Counted from the first letter of the stretch, positions 52,891 through 62,869 are shown. The stretch is DNA of 64,000 nucleotides from Pseudoduganella albidiflava (GCF_004322755.1 NZ_CP036401.1:3472001-3536000), one strand, 5' to 3'. The notes: generated by a model not told the origin, from the sequence alone. Program-made: numbers and translations.

Positions 52891-55134
52891 TCAGCGGTCC
52901 GGCGCGTACGGCAGCACGCGCGAGGCGAGACGGGTATCGGTTTTCAGCAGGCTCACTTCATCGGCCATGATGTGCACCGCTTCCAGCAGCAGCACGTCCT
53001 TGGCGTTCTTGGCGGCCTTTTCCGCTTCCAGTTCGGCGCTCAGCGAGCGTTCGTCGCCCTGCAGGCCATCATCGGTGCGGCTGACGCCCTTCACGGCGGC
53101 GGCAGCCTGCTTGGCCTGCTTGGCGCCGGCCGGCTTGGCGGCGACGGCGTTCTTGGCCGCTTCCTTCGGATCGGGCACCAGGATCGGATCGTCCGCGGAC
53201 GGCGCGGCGGCCAGGCGGGCATCGCGCTGCTTGGCGCGCGCTTCCTGCTCGTCGCGCTCCTTGCGGCGCTCCTTCTCGTTCAGCGAGATGAGGTTGTCCT
53301 TGCGCTGCTGCTTCACGTAGTTGACGTCCTCGACGAGGAACTGGAAGTCCTTGTCCTTCGCCACCCGTGCCTCATGCTTCTTGGCCAGCAGCGGAACGAT
53401 GTCCTTCACCTCGCCGGCCGGGATGTAGACGGCCGGCTTGATCACCGTGTACGGCAGCGCATTGTCGTAGCTCGACTCGCCGAAGTTCTCGGCATCGGTC
53501 AGCTGCGGCAGCTTGATGTCCGGCGTGACGCCGCGCAGCTGCGTGGTGCCACCGTTGATGCGGAAGAACTGCGCCACCGTCATCTTCAGTTCGCCCAGGC
53601 GCTGCTTGTCCTGCGCGAAGCGGTCCAGGCTGATCAGCGTCTGCACGGTACCCTTGCCGAAGCTCGGTTCGCCGATGACGATGCCGCGGCCGTAATCCTG
53701 CACGGCGGCGGCGAAGATTTCCGATGCCGATGCCGAGCCGCGGTTGATCAGCACGCCGATCGGACCATCCCATGCCAGGCCGGGCAGCGTGTCGTTTTCC
53801 ACTTCCACGCGGCCTTCGGCGCTGCGCTGCTGCACCACGGGGCCCTTGTCGATGAACAGGCCGGTCAGCTCCACCGCCTCGGTCAGCGAACCGCCGCCGT
53901 TGTTGCGCAGGTCGATCAGCACGTTGTCGACCTTGTCCTTCTTCAGCTCGGCAAGCAGGCGTGCCACGTCGCGCGTGGCGCTCTTGTAGTCCTTGTCGCC
54001 GCGGCGGCGGGCCTCGAAATCCTGGTAGAAAGTGGGCAGCGAGATCACGCCGATGCGGCGTTTCACGGCGCCATCCTTCACTTCCATGATCGTCTTCTTG
54101 GCCGACTGCTCTTCCATGCTGATCTTCTTGCGCACCAGCGAAATCATCACCGGCTTCGCATCGGGACCGGCGTCGCCCGGCAGCACCTGCAGGCGCACCT
54201 TGGAATCCTTCGGGCCGCGGATCTGCTGCACCACGTCGTCGATGCGCCAGCCCAGCACGTCCGTGACGGCGCCGGTCTCGCCCTGCGCCACGCCGACGAT
54301 CTTGTCGCCCACCTTCAGCTTGCCGGACATGCCGGCCGGGCTGCCGGTAACGATCTCCCGGATCACCGTGTATTCGTCGCGCGTCTGCAGCACGGCGCCG
54401 ATGCCTTCCAGCGACAGGCGCATCTGGATGTCGAAATTGTCGGAAGCGCGCGGGCCCAGGTAATTGGTGTGCGGTTCGATCGACATCGCATACGCGTTCA
54501 TGAAGATCTGGAACACATCCTCGCCGTTCAGCTTGCGCGAACGCGACAGGTAGTTTTCATAGCGCTTGTCCAGCGTGTCGCGGATCGCCTTGTCGTCCTT
54601 GCCGGCCAGTTTCAGGCGCAGCCAGTCATTCTTGACACGCTTGCGCCACAGGTCCTTCACATCGGCCTCGCTCTTCGGCCATTCGGCCTTTTCGCGGTCG
54701 TACTGGTAGCTTTCGTCCAGCGTGAAATCGGGCTTGGTCTTCAGCAATTCGCGGGCGTACGCGATGCGCTCGTTGAAGCGCTGCTGGTAAAGGTTGTAGA
54801 TGTCGAACGGCATCTGCAGGTTTTCGCCGACGATCGCATCGTCGAGCTTGCCTTTGGCACCGGCATATTTGTCCAGGTCGGCTTGTACGAAAAACAGCTT
54901 TTCCGCATCCAGCGACTTGAAATAGCGGTCGTAGATCTTTTCCGACATCGCATCGTCCAGCGGCGTCGCCTTGTAGTGATAGCGGGACAGCACGCGGGAC
55001 GCCCACAGCGCGGCCTGGGTCTGCTGTGCGGCAGGCTTGAGCTGCTCGACGGCCGCCTTGTCGGCGGGCGCGGCATTACCATAGGCGGACAGGATAGCCA
55101 GCGACATCGCGGCCAGCAGCATTTGCTTCTTCAT
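52891..55134 (-). CDS. prc: Tail-specific (carboxy-terminal) protease Prc
   Basis: 747 residues, S41A family, periplasmic. The ATG at 55134 is chosen because GGAG lies seven bases upstream; the ATG at 55140 is too close to it. A Sec signal (to about GNAA) is followed by the N-terminal helical domain, a PDZ domain (~235-340, RLSLEGIGAVLQTRDEYTVI) and the protease core. By alignment with E. coli Prc, the catalytic Ser is about 469 (GSASASEIF) and the Lys about 494 (GEPSFGKGTVQ). The C-terminal tail is Lys/Ala-rich and charged. It trims C-termini of periplasmic proteins and controls cell-wall hydrolases. Confidence 0.94.
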   Translation of the reverse strand: MKKQMLLAAMSLAILSAYGNAAPADKAAVEQLKPAAQQTQAALWASRVLSRYHYKATPLDDAMSEKIYDRYFKSLDAEKLFFVQADLDKYAGAKGKLDDAIVGENLQMPFDIYNLYQQRFNERIAYARELLKTKPDFTLDESYQYDREKAEWPKSEADVKDLWRKRVKNDWLRLKLAGKDDKAIRDTLDKRYENYLSRSRKLNGEDVFQIFMNAYAMSIEPHTNYLGPRASDNFDIQMRLSLEGIGAVLQTRDEYTVIREIVTGSPAGMSGKLKVGDKIVGVAQGETGAVTDVLGWRIDDVVQQIRGPKDSKVRLQVLPGDAGPDAKPVMISLVRKKISMEEQSAKKTIMEVKDGAVKRRIGVISLPTFYQDFEARRRGDKDYKSATRDVARLLAELKKDKVDNVLIDLRNNGGGSLTEAVELTGLFIDKGPVVQQRSAEGRVEVENDTLPGLAWDGPIGVLINRGSASASEIFAAAVQDYGRGIVIGEPSFGKGTVQTLISLDRFAQDKQRLGELKMTVAQFFRINGGTTQLRGVTPDIKLPQLTDAENFGESSYDNALPYTVIKPAVYIPAGEVKDIVPLLAKKHEARVAKDKDFQFLVEDVNYVKQQRKDNLISLNEKERRKERDEQEARAKQRDARLAAAPSADDPILVPDPKEAAKNAVAAKPAGAKQAKQAAAAVKGVSRTDDGLQGDERSLSAELEAEKAAKNAKDVLLLEAVHIMADEVSLLKTDTRLASRVLPYAPDR

Positions 55135-55368
55135 CGGCATGCTCCGAATTCTAAAATGACGATTTGCGGACAGGCTCGTTCATTACAAGCCCGCTCCCGG
55201 CTTATTCTACAGGAGACACGGCGCTGATTCGCCCCTCACGCTTAAGTGCGTATTAAAGAATGCGAACCGTTCTGGCAACGAATTGGCAACGACGCGGCAG
55301 CGATCTGGAAATCAATTGACCGGATTGCAAAAGCTTGTAAATCCGTTAGCACCATATATAAATAAACG

Positions 55369-55923
55369 TTAATGTCCGCCGCTATAAAAGCAGCGGCCGC
55401 ATGCCTGACGGTAGCGCTCGTTACCACCGATGGCGATCTGCGCGCCTTCGCGGATGCGATTGCCGTGCTCGTCCACGCGGATATTCATCGTCGCCTTCTT
55501 GCCGCAAGTGCAGATATTCTTCAGCTCCTCGATCGTATCGGCCAGCGCCAGCAGGTAGACCGAGCCCGGGAAAGGTTCGCCGCGGAAATCGGTACGCAGG
55601 CCATAGCAGATTACCGGCACGCCTTTCACCTGCGCCAGCTGGTGCAATTGCTGCACCTGCGGCACGGTGAGGAATTGCGCCTCGTCGACGAGCACGCACG
55701 CCACCTTGTCGATCTCCAGGAAATTGGTGGCGGCATCGAAGGTTTCCACGTCGCGCTGCAAGCCCAGCCGTGAGGTGATCTTGCCCACGCCGAAGCGGTC
55801 GTCGATCGCGGCGGTAAACAGCCGCACCGCCTGGCCCTGCTCCTCATAGTTGTGGGCGACCTGGAGCATCGCGGTGGATTTTCCCGCGTTCATCGCGGAG
55901 TAACGGAAATAGAGTTTTGCCAC
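55369..55923 (-). CDS. tdk: Thymidine kinase
   Basis: 184 residues, type II thymidine kinase. P-loop SAMNAGKST (~10-18), Walker B VLVDEAQFL, and zinc cysteines ICTCGKKA and ACGRCFYSGGH at the C-terminus are all present. It phosphorylates thymidine with ATP in the salvage pathway. Stand-alone gene; the 234-base gap to the protease gene and the 235-base gap on its other side are AT-richer but show no feature I can defend. Confidence 0.95.
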   Translation of the reverse strand: MAKLYFRYSAMNAGKSTAMLQVAHNYEEQGQAVRLFTAAIDDRFGVGKITSRLGLQRDVETFDAATNFLEIDKVACVLVDEAQFLTVPQVQQLHQLAQVKGVPVICYGLRTDFRGEPFPGSVYLLALADTIEELKNICTCGKKATMNIRVDEHGNRIREGAQIAIGGNERYRQACGRCFYSGGH

Positions 55924-56158
55924 TGCGGACCTGCTGTAAAAAAGTGTAATCCCGGATTATAGGTGAGTGCACAGCGGTCAGTGAACAGCGGCTGGTGCCC
56001 CGCCCACAGTGCCCGCGCCACGCGCCCAGCTGCGCTTGCCCCCGGGCCGCGAATCGGCGCATACTGCCATGGCACCGTCCGCGGCCGCACCACGGCTCAT
56101 GGACATCTCATATGGACACCCGTTCATTCGCGCTCATTCGATCCCACAAGGAGAGACC

Positions 56159-57547
56159 ATGCCGAACACCAGCTCCCCCGAAGCCGCCACGCCCGCGCTG
56201 TATGGGCTGATCGGCAATACCCCCCTGGTCGAAGTCACCCGCCTGGACACCGGTCCCTGCCGGCTGTTCCTGAAACTCGAATCCCAGAATCCCGGCGGCT
56301 CCATCAAGGATCGCATCGCGCTGTCGATGATCGAAGCGGCCGAGCGCGACGGGCGCCTGCAGCCGGGCGGCGTGATCGTCGAAGCCACCGCCGGCAACAC
56401 CGGCCTGGGCCTCGCGCTGGTCGGCCGCATCAAGGGCTACCGCGTGGTACTGGTGGTGCCGGACAAGATGGCCACCGAGAAGGTCCTGCACCTGAAGGCG
56501 CTCGGCGCCGAGATCCACATCACCCGCTCCGACGTGGGCAAGGGGCACCCCGAGTATTACCAGGACCAGGCCGCCCGGCTGGCCGCCGACATTCCCGGCG
56601 CGTTCTATGCGGACCAGTTCAACAATCCGGCGAACCCGCTGGCCCACGAGACCACCACCGGGCCGGAGCTGTGGCAGCAGAGCAGCCAGCAGCTGGACGC
56701 GATCGTCGTCGGTGTCGGCTCGTCGGGCACGCTGACCGGCCTGTCGCGCTATTTCGCCCGGGCCAATCCGGACCTGGCCTTCGTGCTGGCCGATCCCAAG
56801 GGTTCCATCCTCACCGAATTCCTGCGCACCGCGCGCGTGCCGTCGACCAGCGGGTCGTGGGCGGTGGAAGGCATCGGCGAGGATTTCGTGCCATCCATCG
56901 CCGATTTCTCGCGCGTGAAACAGGCCTACACGATCACCGACCAGGAAAGCTTCGACTGCGCGCGCGCCCTGGTGCGGGCCGAAGGCATCCTGGGCGGCTC
57001 GTCGACCGGCACGCTGCTGGCCGCGGCCCTGAAATACTGCCGCGAGCAGACCGAGCCGAAGCGCGTGGCCACCTTCGTCTGCGACACGGGCACGCGCTAC
57101 CTGTCGAAGATGTACAACGATGGCTGGATGTTCGACCAGGGCCTGATCGAGCGGCCGCCCACCGGCGACCTGCGCGACCTGATCGGCCGCCGCTACGACG
57201 CGGGCGAGGTGGTCAGCGTGGCGCCGACCGACACCCTGCTGGTGGCCTTCAACCGCATGCGCGCGGCCGACCTGGCGCAGCTGCCCGTGATCGAGAACGG
57301 CAGGCTGGTGGGCATCCTCGATGAATCGGACCTGCTGCTGAAGGTGGGCAACCAGGCCGCGCACTTCGCCAGCCCCGTCGGCGACACGATGACGTCCCGC
57401 CTGGAAACGCTGCAGCCGGGCGACAGCGTGCAGGCGCTGCGCAGCACGCTCGACCGGGGCCTGACCGCCGTGGTGGCGGACAGCCAGCGGTTCTACGGCC
57501 TGGTCACCCGCTACGACCTCCTCAACCACCTGCGCAGGACGCTATGA
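56159..57547 (+). CDS. Cystathionine beta-synthase
   Basis: 462 residues. AAGGAG five bases before the ATG at 56159 sets the start. The PLP Lys is Lys50 in NPGGSIKDR, the PLP-phosphate loop is TAGNTG, and VGVGSSGTLTGLSR and GGSSTGTLLAA complete the fold II enzyme. The last ~125 residues hold two CBS domains (LLVAFNRMRAADLAQLPVIENGRLVGILDESDL and a second copy). Unlike O-acetylserine sulfhydrylases it is coupled to a cystathionine lyase gene, which points to reverse transsulfuration (homocysteine to cysteine). No haem-binding N-terminus. Confidence 0.88.
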   Translation: MPNTSSPEAATPALYGLIGNTPLVEVTRLDTGPCRLFLKLESQNPGGSIKDRIALSMIEAAERDGRLQPGGVIVEATAGNTGLGLALVGRIKGYRVVLVVPDKMATEKVLHLKALGAEIHITRSDVGKGHPEYYQDQAARLAADIPGAFYADQFNNPANPLAHETTTGPELWQQSSQQLDAIVVGVGSSGTLTGLSRYFARANPDLAFVLADPKGSILTEFLRTARVPSTSGSWAVEGIGEDFVPSIADFSRVKQAYTITDQESFDCARALVRAEGILGGSSTGTLLAAALKYCREQTEPKRVATFVCDTGTRYLSKMYNDGWMFDQGLIERPPTGDLRDLIGRRYDAGEVVSVAPTDTLLVAFNRMRAADLAQLPVIENGRLVGILDESDLLLKVGNQAAHFASPVGDTMTSRLETLQPGDSVQALRSTLDRGLTAVVADSQRFYGLVTRYDLLNHLRRTL

Positions 57548-58797
57548 GCCAATCCGACGATCAACTGGACAATGAGAAACAGCACGACCAACCGCGCGAC
57601 GACCCACGGCACGACGATCAGCCTCGCGGCGAACAACGCCAGCAACTGGCCACCCGCGTGATCCACGCCGGCCAGTCGCCCGATCCTTCCACGGGCGCGA
57701 TCATGCCGCCCATCTACGCCACTTCCACCTTCGTGCAGCAAAGCCCCGGCGTGCACAAGGGGCTCGACTACGGCCGCTCGCACAACCCCACGCGCTGGGC
57801 GTTCGAGCGCTGCGTCGCGGACCTGGAAAGCGGCGCGCAGGGGTATGCCTTCGCCTCCGGCCTGGCGGCGATTTCCACGGTACTGGAACTGCTGGACGCC
57901 GGCTCCCACATCGTCGCCGGCGACGACATGTACGGCGGCAGTTTCCGCCTGTTCGAGCGGGTGCGCCGCCGCAGCGCCGGCCACGAGTTCACCTATGCCG
58001 ACCTGACCAACCCGGAGAACCTGCTAGCCGTGCTGCGGCCCGAGACCAGGATGGTCTGGGTCGAGACACCGACCAACCCGATGCTCAAGCTCGCCGACCT
58101 GGCGGCGATCGCCCGCATCTGCCGCGAGCGCGGCATCATCGCGGTGGCCGACAATACCTTCGCCAGCCCGATCGTGCAGCGCCCGCTGGAACACGGCTTC
58201 GACATCGTGGTGCACTCGGCCACCAAGTACCTGAACGGCCATTCCGACATCATCGGCGGCATCGCCGTCATCGCCGGCGAGGAACGCCAGGCCGCCTGGC
58301 GCGAGGGGCTGGGCTTCCTGCAGAACTCCGTGGGCGCGATCCTGGGCCCGTTCGACAGTTTCCTCGCGCTGCGCGGCGTGAAGACATTGGCGATCCGGCT
58401 GGAGCGCCATTGCGCCAGCGCGCTGGAACTGGCCCAGTGGCTGGAACGCCAGCCGGCGGTGCGCAAGGTGTATTACCCGGGGCTGCCGTCGCACCCGCAA
58501 CATGCGCTGGCACGGCGCCAGATGCAGGGCTTCGGCGGCATCATCTCGATCGACCTCGCCACCGACCTGGCCGGGGCGCGCCGCTTCCTGGAGCGCTGCG
58601 AATTGTTCGCGCTGGCCGAAAGCCTGGGCGGCGTGGAGAGCCTGATCGAGCACCCGGCGCTGATGACGCACGCCACGATCCCCGCCGCGCAGCGCGCGCA
58701 ACTGGGCATCGGCGACGGCCTGGTGCGGCTTTCGGTGGGCATCGAGGATGTCGGCGACCTGCGCCGCGACCTCGCCGATGCGCTGGCCGCGATCTGA
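57544..58797 (+). CDS. Cystathionine gamma-lyase (Cys/Met metabolism PLP enzyme)
   Basis: 417 residues. After a charged, low-complexity N-terminus (residues ~1-33, rich in Asp, Gln, Arg) the conserved domain starts [19 protein letters not shown]. The PLP Lys is Lys228 in [12 protein letters not shown], and YGRSHNPTR and [17 protein letters not shown] are family marks. Cystathionine gamma-lyase is favoured over gamma-synthase because of coupling (ATGA) to cystathionine beta-synthase, but the two cannot be firmly separated by eye. Confidence 0.88.
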   Translation: MSQSDDQLDNEKQHDQPRDDPRHDDQPRGEQRQQLATRVIHAGQSPDPSTGAIMPPIYATSTFVQQSPGVHKGLDYGRSHNPTRWAFERCVADLESGAQGYAFASGLAAISTVLELLDAGSHIVAGDDMYGGSFRLFERVRRRSAGHEFTYADLTNPENLLAVLRPETRMVWVETPTNPMLKLADLAAIARICRERGIIAVADNTFASPIVQRPLEHGFDIVVHSATKYLNGHSDIIGGIAVIAGEERQAAWREGLGFLQNSVGAILGPFDSFLALRGVKTLAIRLERHCASALELAQWLERQPAVRKVYYPGLPSHPQHALARRQMQGFGGIISIDLATDLAGARRFLERCELFALAESLGGVESLIEHPALMTHATIPAAQRAQLGIGDGLVRLSVGIEDVGDLRRDLADALAAI

Positions 58798-58831
58798 TGG
58801 GCTTCCCTGAACCCGGCCTTCCTGCGCGCGG

Positions 58832-60202
58832 CTAGTGCCCTGACCCGCCCCGCTTCGGCTCATCGGTACGGAACAGGCGCCGGACGAAGTTCTCCAGCGC
58901 CTGGAACACGCCCTCGACGCCGAAGCCGGCAATGAACGACAGCGCCGAACCGGACAGCGCCCACGCATCCAGCAAGCCTTTCGATTCGCCGGGCGCCGCG
59001 CCGGAAGGATTGATGAACAGCCCGATACAGGCGCCGATCGTGCCGCCCAGCGCCAGCTGCAGCAGGGCCATCGTCGAATCGCGCGGCGACAGCAGGCTTT
59101 CCCGCATCCGCTCCCACAACCGCCGCACCACGGCGGCGCCGGCGCCCAGCATGCCATAGGCCAGCGGCAGGAACGATGTCCCGACCACCAGCGTGACGAT
59201 GCGCGCCATTTCCTCGGTGCCCCGGCGCCGCACGCTGGCGTCTTCCGGATCGCGCGTATTGACCGGCTCGGGGCGGTAGAAGATGCTGTAGAAGCTGCGC
59301 CACGGCGCCAGCCATTCGCGCAAATTCAGCCGCACCGCGCGGCGCTCCTCGCGCAGCGCCTCGGCGCGGTCGCAGAACTGGTATTCCTCGGTGGTGCGGT
59401 AGCGCGGCTTGCCGTCCGGCCCCGTCAACGCGCAGAAACGCACCGGCTCCGGATCGCGCGCCAGCCTGCCCTTCGCATCGGCCGCCATCAGGCGCGCCCG
59501 CTCGTCGGCCGTGTATTTCAGCTCGGCGGTGGAGATTTCCGCGCGCAGCTCGCTGGTGCGGGTGCGCACCGCGTCGAGATGGCCGAGGATCACGTTCCCC
59601 GCCGCCACGTGCCACGACAGCGCGCACGTCAGCGCCAGCGACGACAGCAGGAACAGCACGAGCCACAGCATGCGGTGGTTGAAATTGATCGCCACGCCGA
59701 TCAGGCCCGGGTAGGCGTAGCGCGCCAGCGTGACGCGCGTGGGCTTGTCCCACATCTGGCCGCCCTGCCCGCGCTGGGGCGACGGCGGCGCTTCCTTCGG
59801 GGTTCGCGAGAACACGTCGCGCAGCAGCCGGCGCAGCACGTTCATCTTCTTGCGCCGGTCTTCCTCGCCGACCACCAGGATCGTGAACGCCACCGAGAGC
59901 CCGGTGGCCGGGCGTGCCACGGTGTTGAGCATGTCCTTGGCGCGCATCAGCGCCACCGCCTGCTCCAGGCGCAATCCGGGATCGGCGGCCGGTGTCAGCC
60001 CGATCTCGCAGATCGTGCGGATGATCTGCGCCGGGTCCGCGCCCGCCTCGGCGCGCAAGTCCTTGTCCCAGCGGCCGGAAATATGGTCGAGCAGCAGGAA
60101 GACTTCGTACAGCTCGCGCACGAAGATGAATTCCTCGAGCCGGAGTTTCTCGCCGTCACCCGGCGCCGGGCCGGGTGCACGCTCGTCGTCGGTTGCGGCC
60201 AT
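58832..60202 (-). CDS. Unknown membrane protein
   Basis: 456 residues from the ATG at 60202, with GGAGG five bases upstream. The N-terminal ~165 residues are soluble and helical (RLEEFIFVRELYEVFLLLDH). A membrane helix near 180-203 (MLWLVLFLLSSLALTCALSW) precedes a ~130-residue charged loop with coiled-coil character, and three further helices lie between ~335 and 440. No motif of a named family is recognised. Convergent with the cystathionine gamma-lyase gene. Confidence 0.75.
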   Translation of the reverse strand: MAATDDERAPGPAPGDGEKLRLEEFIFVRELYEVFLLLDHISGRWDKDLRAEAGADPAQIIRTICEIGLTPAADPGLRLEQAVALMRAKDMLNTVARPATGLSVAFTILVVGEEDRRKKMNVLRRLLRDVFSRTPKEAPPSPQRGQGGQMWDKPTRVTLARYAYPGLIGVAINFNHRMLWLVLFLLSSLALTCALSWHVAAGNVILGHLDAVRTRTSELRAEISTAELKYTADERARLMAADAKGRLARDPEPVRFCALTGPDGKPRYRTTEEYQFCDRAEALREERRAVRLNLREWLAPWRSFYSIFYRPEPVNTRDPEDASVRRRGTEEMARIVTLVVGTSFLPLAYGMLGAGAAVVRRLWERMRESLLSPRDSTMALLQLALGGTIGACIGLFINPSGAAPGESKGLLDAWALSGSALSFIAGFGVEGVFQALENFVRRLFRTDEPKRGGSGH

Positions 60203-60252
60203 GGCATCCTCCACCGTGCTGGTGGATCGATTCTACGCCCGCCCCCGCCACG

Positions 60253-60358
60253 AAAAACGGTGACAGGCACCATTTTTCCTGAAACATTTCAGACTCAAAA
60301 ACGGTGACAGGCACGATTTTTCGGGAAACATTTCAAATTAAATGGAGCCTGTCACCAT
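60253..60358. repeat. Direct repeats with TGACAGGCAC and one inverted partner
   Basis: Two direct repeats of about 40 bases, 44 bases apart (from 60253 and 60297), each read AAAAACGGTGACAGGCAC, then a T-run and GAAACATTTCA. A third partial copy is inverted (GGAGCCTGTCACCAT, 60344-60358). Part of the 364-base gene-free gap 60203-60566. Confidence 0.85.
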
Positions 60359-60377
60359 ATTTTACATATTCGACGCG

Positions 60378-60525
60378 CATGCATTCACCCCAACGGCGAA
60401 GGGCCGGGGTCAGGAAGGAATGCTGGCCTGCATGCCAGCATCGTTCCGCAGGCGCGAAGCATGCTTCGCGAAACCCCTGCTACACCCCGGCGGGTCGGAC
60501 CCCGGAATCTGCACTTGGGGTGGGC
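60378..60525. repeat. Palindromic repeat GGGGTCAGACCC, copy 4, interrupted
   Basis: The left half (ATTCACCCCAACGGCGAAGG ... GGGGTCAG, to ~60412) and the right half (CCGGCGGGTC ... GAATCTGCACTTGGGG, from ~60486) match copies 1-3, but ~72 bases separate them. The insert is the two-hairpin element. Confidence 0.85.
60412..60480. repeat. Two-hairpin REP-like element, copy 2
   Basis: Hairpin 1 is ATGCTGGC / GCCAGCAT (60420-60441) and hairpin 2 is CGCGAAGCATGCTTCGCG (60453-60470) enclosed by GCAGG and CCTGC. Thirty bases from AGG to CCTG match copy 1 (23927 onward) exactly, while hairpin 1 differs in sequence but keeps its pairing. Confidence 0.85.
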
Positions 60526-60566
60526 TTATTCAAGCGCCATTAGCCTGTTACCGTTTTCCAGTAGCG

Positions 60567-62762
60567 CTACAGCCCCGGGTGGTACTGCCGTTCCAGGTTC
60601 TTCCGCACGTCTTCCTTGTAGAACAGCACATCCTTGAATTCGCCGCGCGCATACATCTCGGCCTGGTCGCTGAAGTGCGGCGAGGCGGGGTCGCCGCTCT
60701 GCCCGCCCGCCAGGATGCTCTTGGCGCGGATCCGCGGCCCGAACTCGACAGCCGCCACGAAGCTGTTGCCACGCTCGCCATAGATGCGCTTCGTGGTCTG
60801 CGGCGACGTCATGCCGTAGGCGGCCAGCGCGCCCCAGTTGCCCGAGGCGTACGGCACCGGAATGCTCGGCTTGCTGTCGTCGAACGGCTGCACGATGTCG
60901 CCCGTCACGCGCTGGAAGCGGTTGATCTCGCCCCACGGCGTGCGCCACGTGCCGAAAGCCTTTTCCAGCGTGGCCGATGCCCGTGCCAGCGCTTCGAGCC
61001 GCTGCGCCGGCGTGAGCCGCTTCTCGGCATATTCCAGCACGGGGATGCCCGCCTCCTTCGCCGCCGGGCCGTGGACTTTCACGAGATCCTGCAGCCAGTA
61101 GATGCCGAGCGAAGTGGGCACCGATGCCAGCGCATAGCGCATGTCCCAGCCGCGCAGCGTGGCGACCTGCTCCGCCAGCGCGGCCTTGTCCGGCGATCCG
61201 GCGGGTAATTCGTCGTAGGCACGCAGCAGCAGCGGCAGCAGCGGTTCGAAGGCAGTCAGCTGGCTGTCGTAGGCGGCGGCGATCAGCGACTCCAGCGTGA
61301 AGTCCTTCTTGTCATGCAGTACGCGCACGGCGTGGATGCCACGCGGGTTTTCCGGATTCATCGACATGTACGCCGGATAATCCTGCCGGCGCGGGCTGTA
61401 CTGTCCCGCCGCCGAGTACGGCCAGTTATTGGTGTTCTGGATCCAGCCATTCTTCGGATTGAACAGCCGGATGGTTTCCTCCACGCTGTGCAAACCCTTC
61501 CAGTCGGTGGCCGGATCGCTGCCATCGACCGGCTTGGTGAAATCGAAGCGCGGGTCCCGTTTCGGGATGAAATTGCCGTGGAAGTAGGCGATGTTACCGT
61601 CCGCATCCGCGTACACGGTGTTGTTCGACGAGTTGGTGCGCAACTCCATCGCCTTCCAGAACGCCTTGTAGTCACGCGCACGGGTGCGCAGGTACGACTG
61701 CTGCAGCGCCTTCAGCGGCTGGTTCATCAGGGCCACGGACACCCACTTGTCCCCCTCGCGCCGCACCACCGGACCGTGGTGAGTGAAGTACGCGGTGACC
61801 TTCTTTTCGGCCATGCCGCCGGGTACCTTGAACGGCAGCGTGATCGCCACTTCCTTCACCGGGCGCAGCTCCTTGCCATGCCGGTACCAGTACTTGCCAT
61901 CCTTCTTGACGACGGTTTCCAGGAATTCGTCGATGACGTCGCCGCCGCCCGACGTATGCATCCACCCCAGCCGGTCATTGAATCCCTGGTAGACGAAGAA
62001 CTGGCCCCACGTCACGGCCCCATAGGCATTCAGCCCCGCCTCGCTGACCACGTGGATCTCCGGGCGGAAATAGAACGAGGTATGCGGATTGATCATCAGC
62101 AGCGCGTGGCCGCTCTTGCTGAGGTGTGGCGCGATGGCGAAACCGTTCGAGCCGCCGGGTTCCCGGTCGAGACTTCCCGTATCCGGCGCCCCGGCCAGTA
62201 CGGGCATGTCCGCATAGAAGCGCTGCAGCGCCGGCACGTCGACTTCCTCGATATCGCCGCCGATGCTGCCTTCCGAGAAGCTGAGCGCCATCCACGGCTC
62301 GAAGCGCGTCAGCAGCTGCGGCCGCACCTGCGGGTGCGTATGCAGGTACCAGTTCAAGCCGTCGGCCCACGCGTTCATCAGCTTCTTCAGCCACGCAGGG
62401 CTGGCCTTGTACTGCGCCTTCAGTTCGTCCGGACGGATGAAGAGCTTCATCCGCAAGTCGTCGTACAGCGCCTTCTCACCCTCCACCTCGGCCATGCGCC
62501 CCAGCGCCGTGATGAAATTGCGCTCCACGCGCCGGAAATCATCCTCGGCCTGCGCGTACAGCATGCCGAACACCGCGTCCGCATCCGTCTTGCCGTACAC
62601 GTGCGGGATCCCCCACTTGTCGCGCAGGATCGTCACCCGCTTCGCCTGCGCCTGCAAGCGCAGCACTTCGGCGGGCGCCAGCTTTGTGGCTGGCCGGTCG
62701 GCCGGCGCCGCCAGGACGGCGATCGGGAGCAGGCATCCAAGTACAGCGGCGGTTTTCAGCAT
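60567..62762 (-). CDS. Penicillin acylase-family N-terminal nucleophile hydrolase
   Basis: 731 residues. A Sec signal (MLKTAAVLGCLLPIAVLAAP) leads to the alpha subunit starting near VTILRDKWGIPHVYGKTDADAVFG. The likely self-cleavage point is before Ser205 in EPGGSNGFAIAP, which becomes the nucleophile of the beta subunit. NNWPYSAAGQYSPRR and the downstream Asn support the family. These periplasmic enzymes hydrolyse amides such as beta-lactam side chains, acyl-homoserine lactones or cyclic lipopeptides; the substrate cannot be told here. Confidence 0.92.
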   Translation of the reverse strand: MLKTAAVLGCLLPIAVLAAPADRPATKLAPAEVLRLQAQAKRVTILRDKWGIPHVYGKTDADAVFGMLYAQAEDDFRRVERNFITALGRMAEVEGEKALYDDLRMKLFIRPDELKAQYKASPAWLKKLMNAWADGLNWYLHTHPQVRPQLLTRFEPWMALSFSEGSIGGDIEEVDVPALQRFYADMPVLAGAPDTGSLDREPGGSNGFAIAPHLSKSGHALLMINPHTSFYFRPEIHVVSEAGLNAYGAVTWGQFFVYQGFNDRLGWMHTSGGGDVIDEFLETVVKKDGKYWYRHGKELRPVKEVAITLPFKVPGGMAEKKVTAYFTHHGPVVRREGDKWVSVALMNQPLKALQQSYLRTRARDYKAFWKAMELRTNSSNNTVYADADGNIAYFHGNFIPKRDPRFDFTKPVDGSDPATDWKGLHSVEETIRLFNPKNGWIQNTNNWPYSAAGQYSPRRQDYPAYMSMNPENPRGIHAVRVLHDKKDFTLESLIAAAYDSQLTAFEPLLPLLLRAYDELPAGSPDKAALAEQVATLRGWDMRYALASVPTSLGIYWLQDLVKVHGPAAKEAGIPVLEYAEKRLTPAQRLEALARASATLEKAFGTWRTPWGEINRFQRVTGDIVQPFDDSKPSIPVPYASGNWGALAAYGMTSPQTTKRIYGERGNSFVAAVEFGPRIRAKSILAGGQSGDPASPHFSDQAEMYARGEFKDVLFYKEDVRKNLERQYHPGL

Positions 62763-62823
62763 ACGGACCTTTCGATGGTGGATAACGATGCGTCGCCGGC
62801 CGGCCCGGAAGCGCCGGCCAGCC

Positions 62824-62869
62824 GGCTCAGGAGGCGTCGACCAGCTGGCTCAGGAAGCGTCGACCAGTT
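62824..62869. repeat. 23-bp tandem duplication at the end of the ParB-like gene
   Basis: GGCTCAGGAGGCGTCGACC and its near copy (62824-62846, 62847-62869) differ at two positions. The second copy contains the stop codon and last codons of the ParB-like gene; the first lies just after the stop. Confidence 0.88.
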
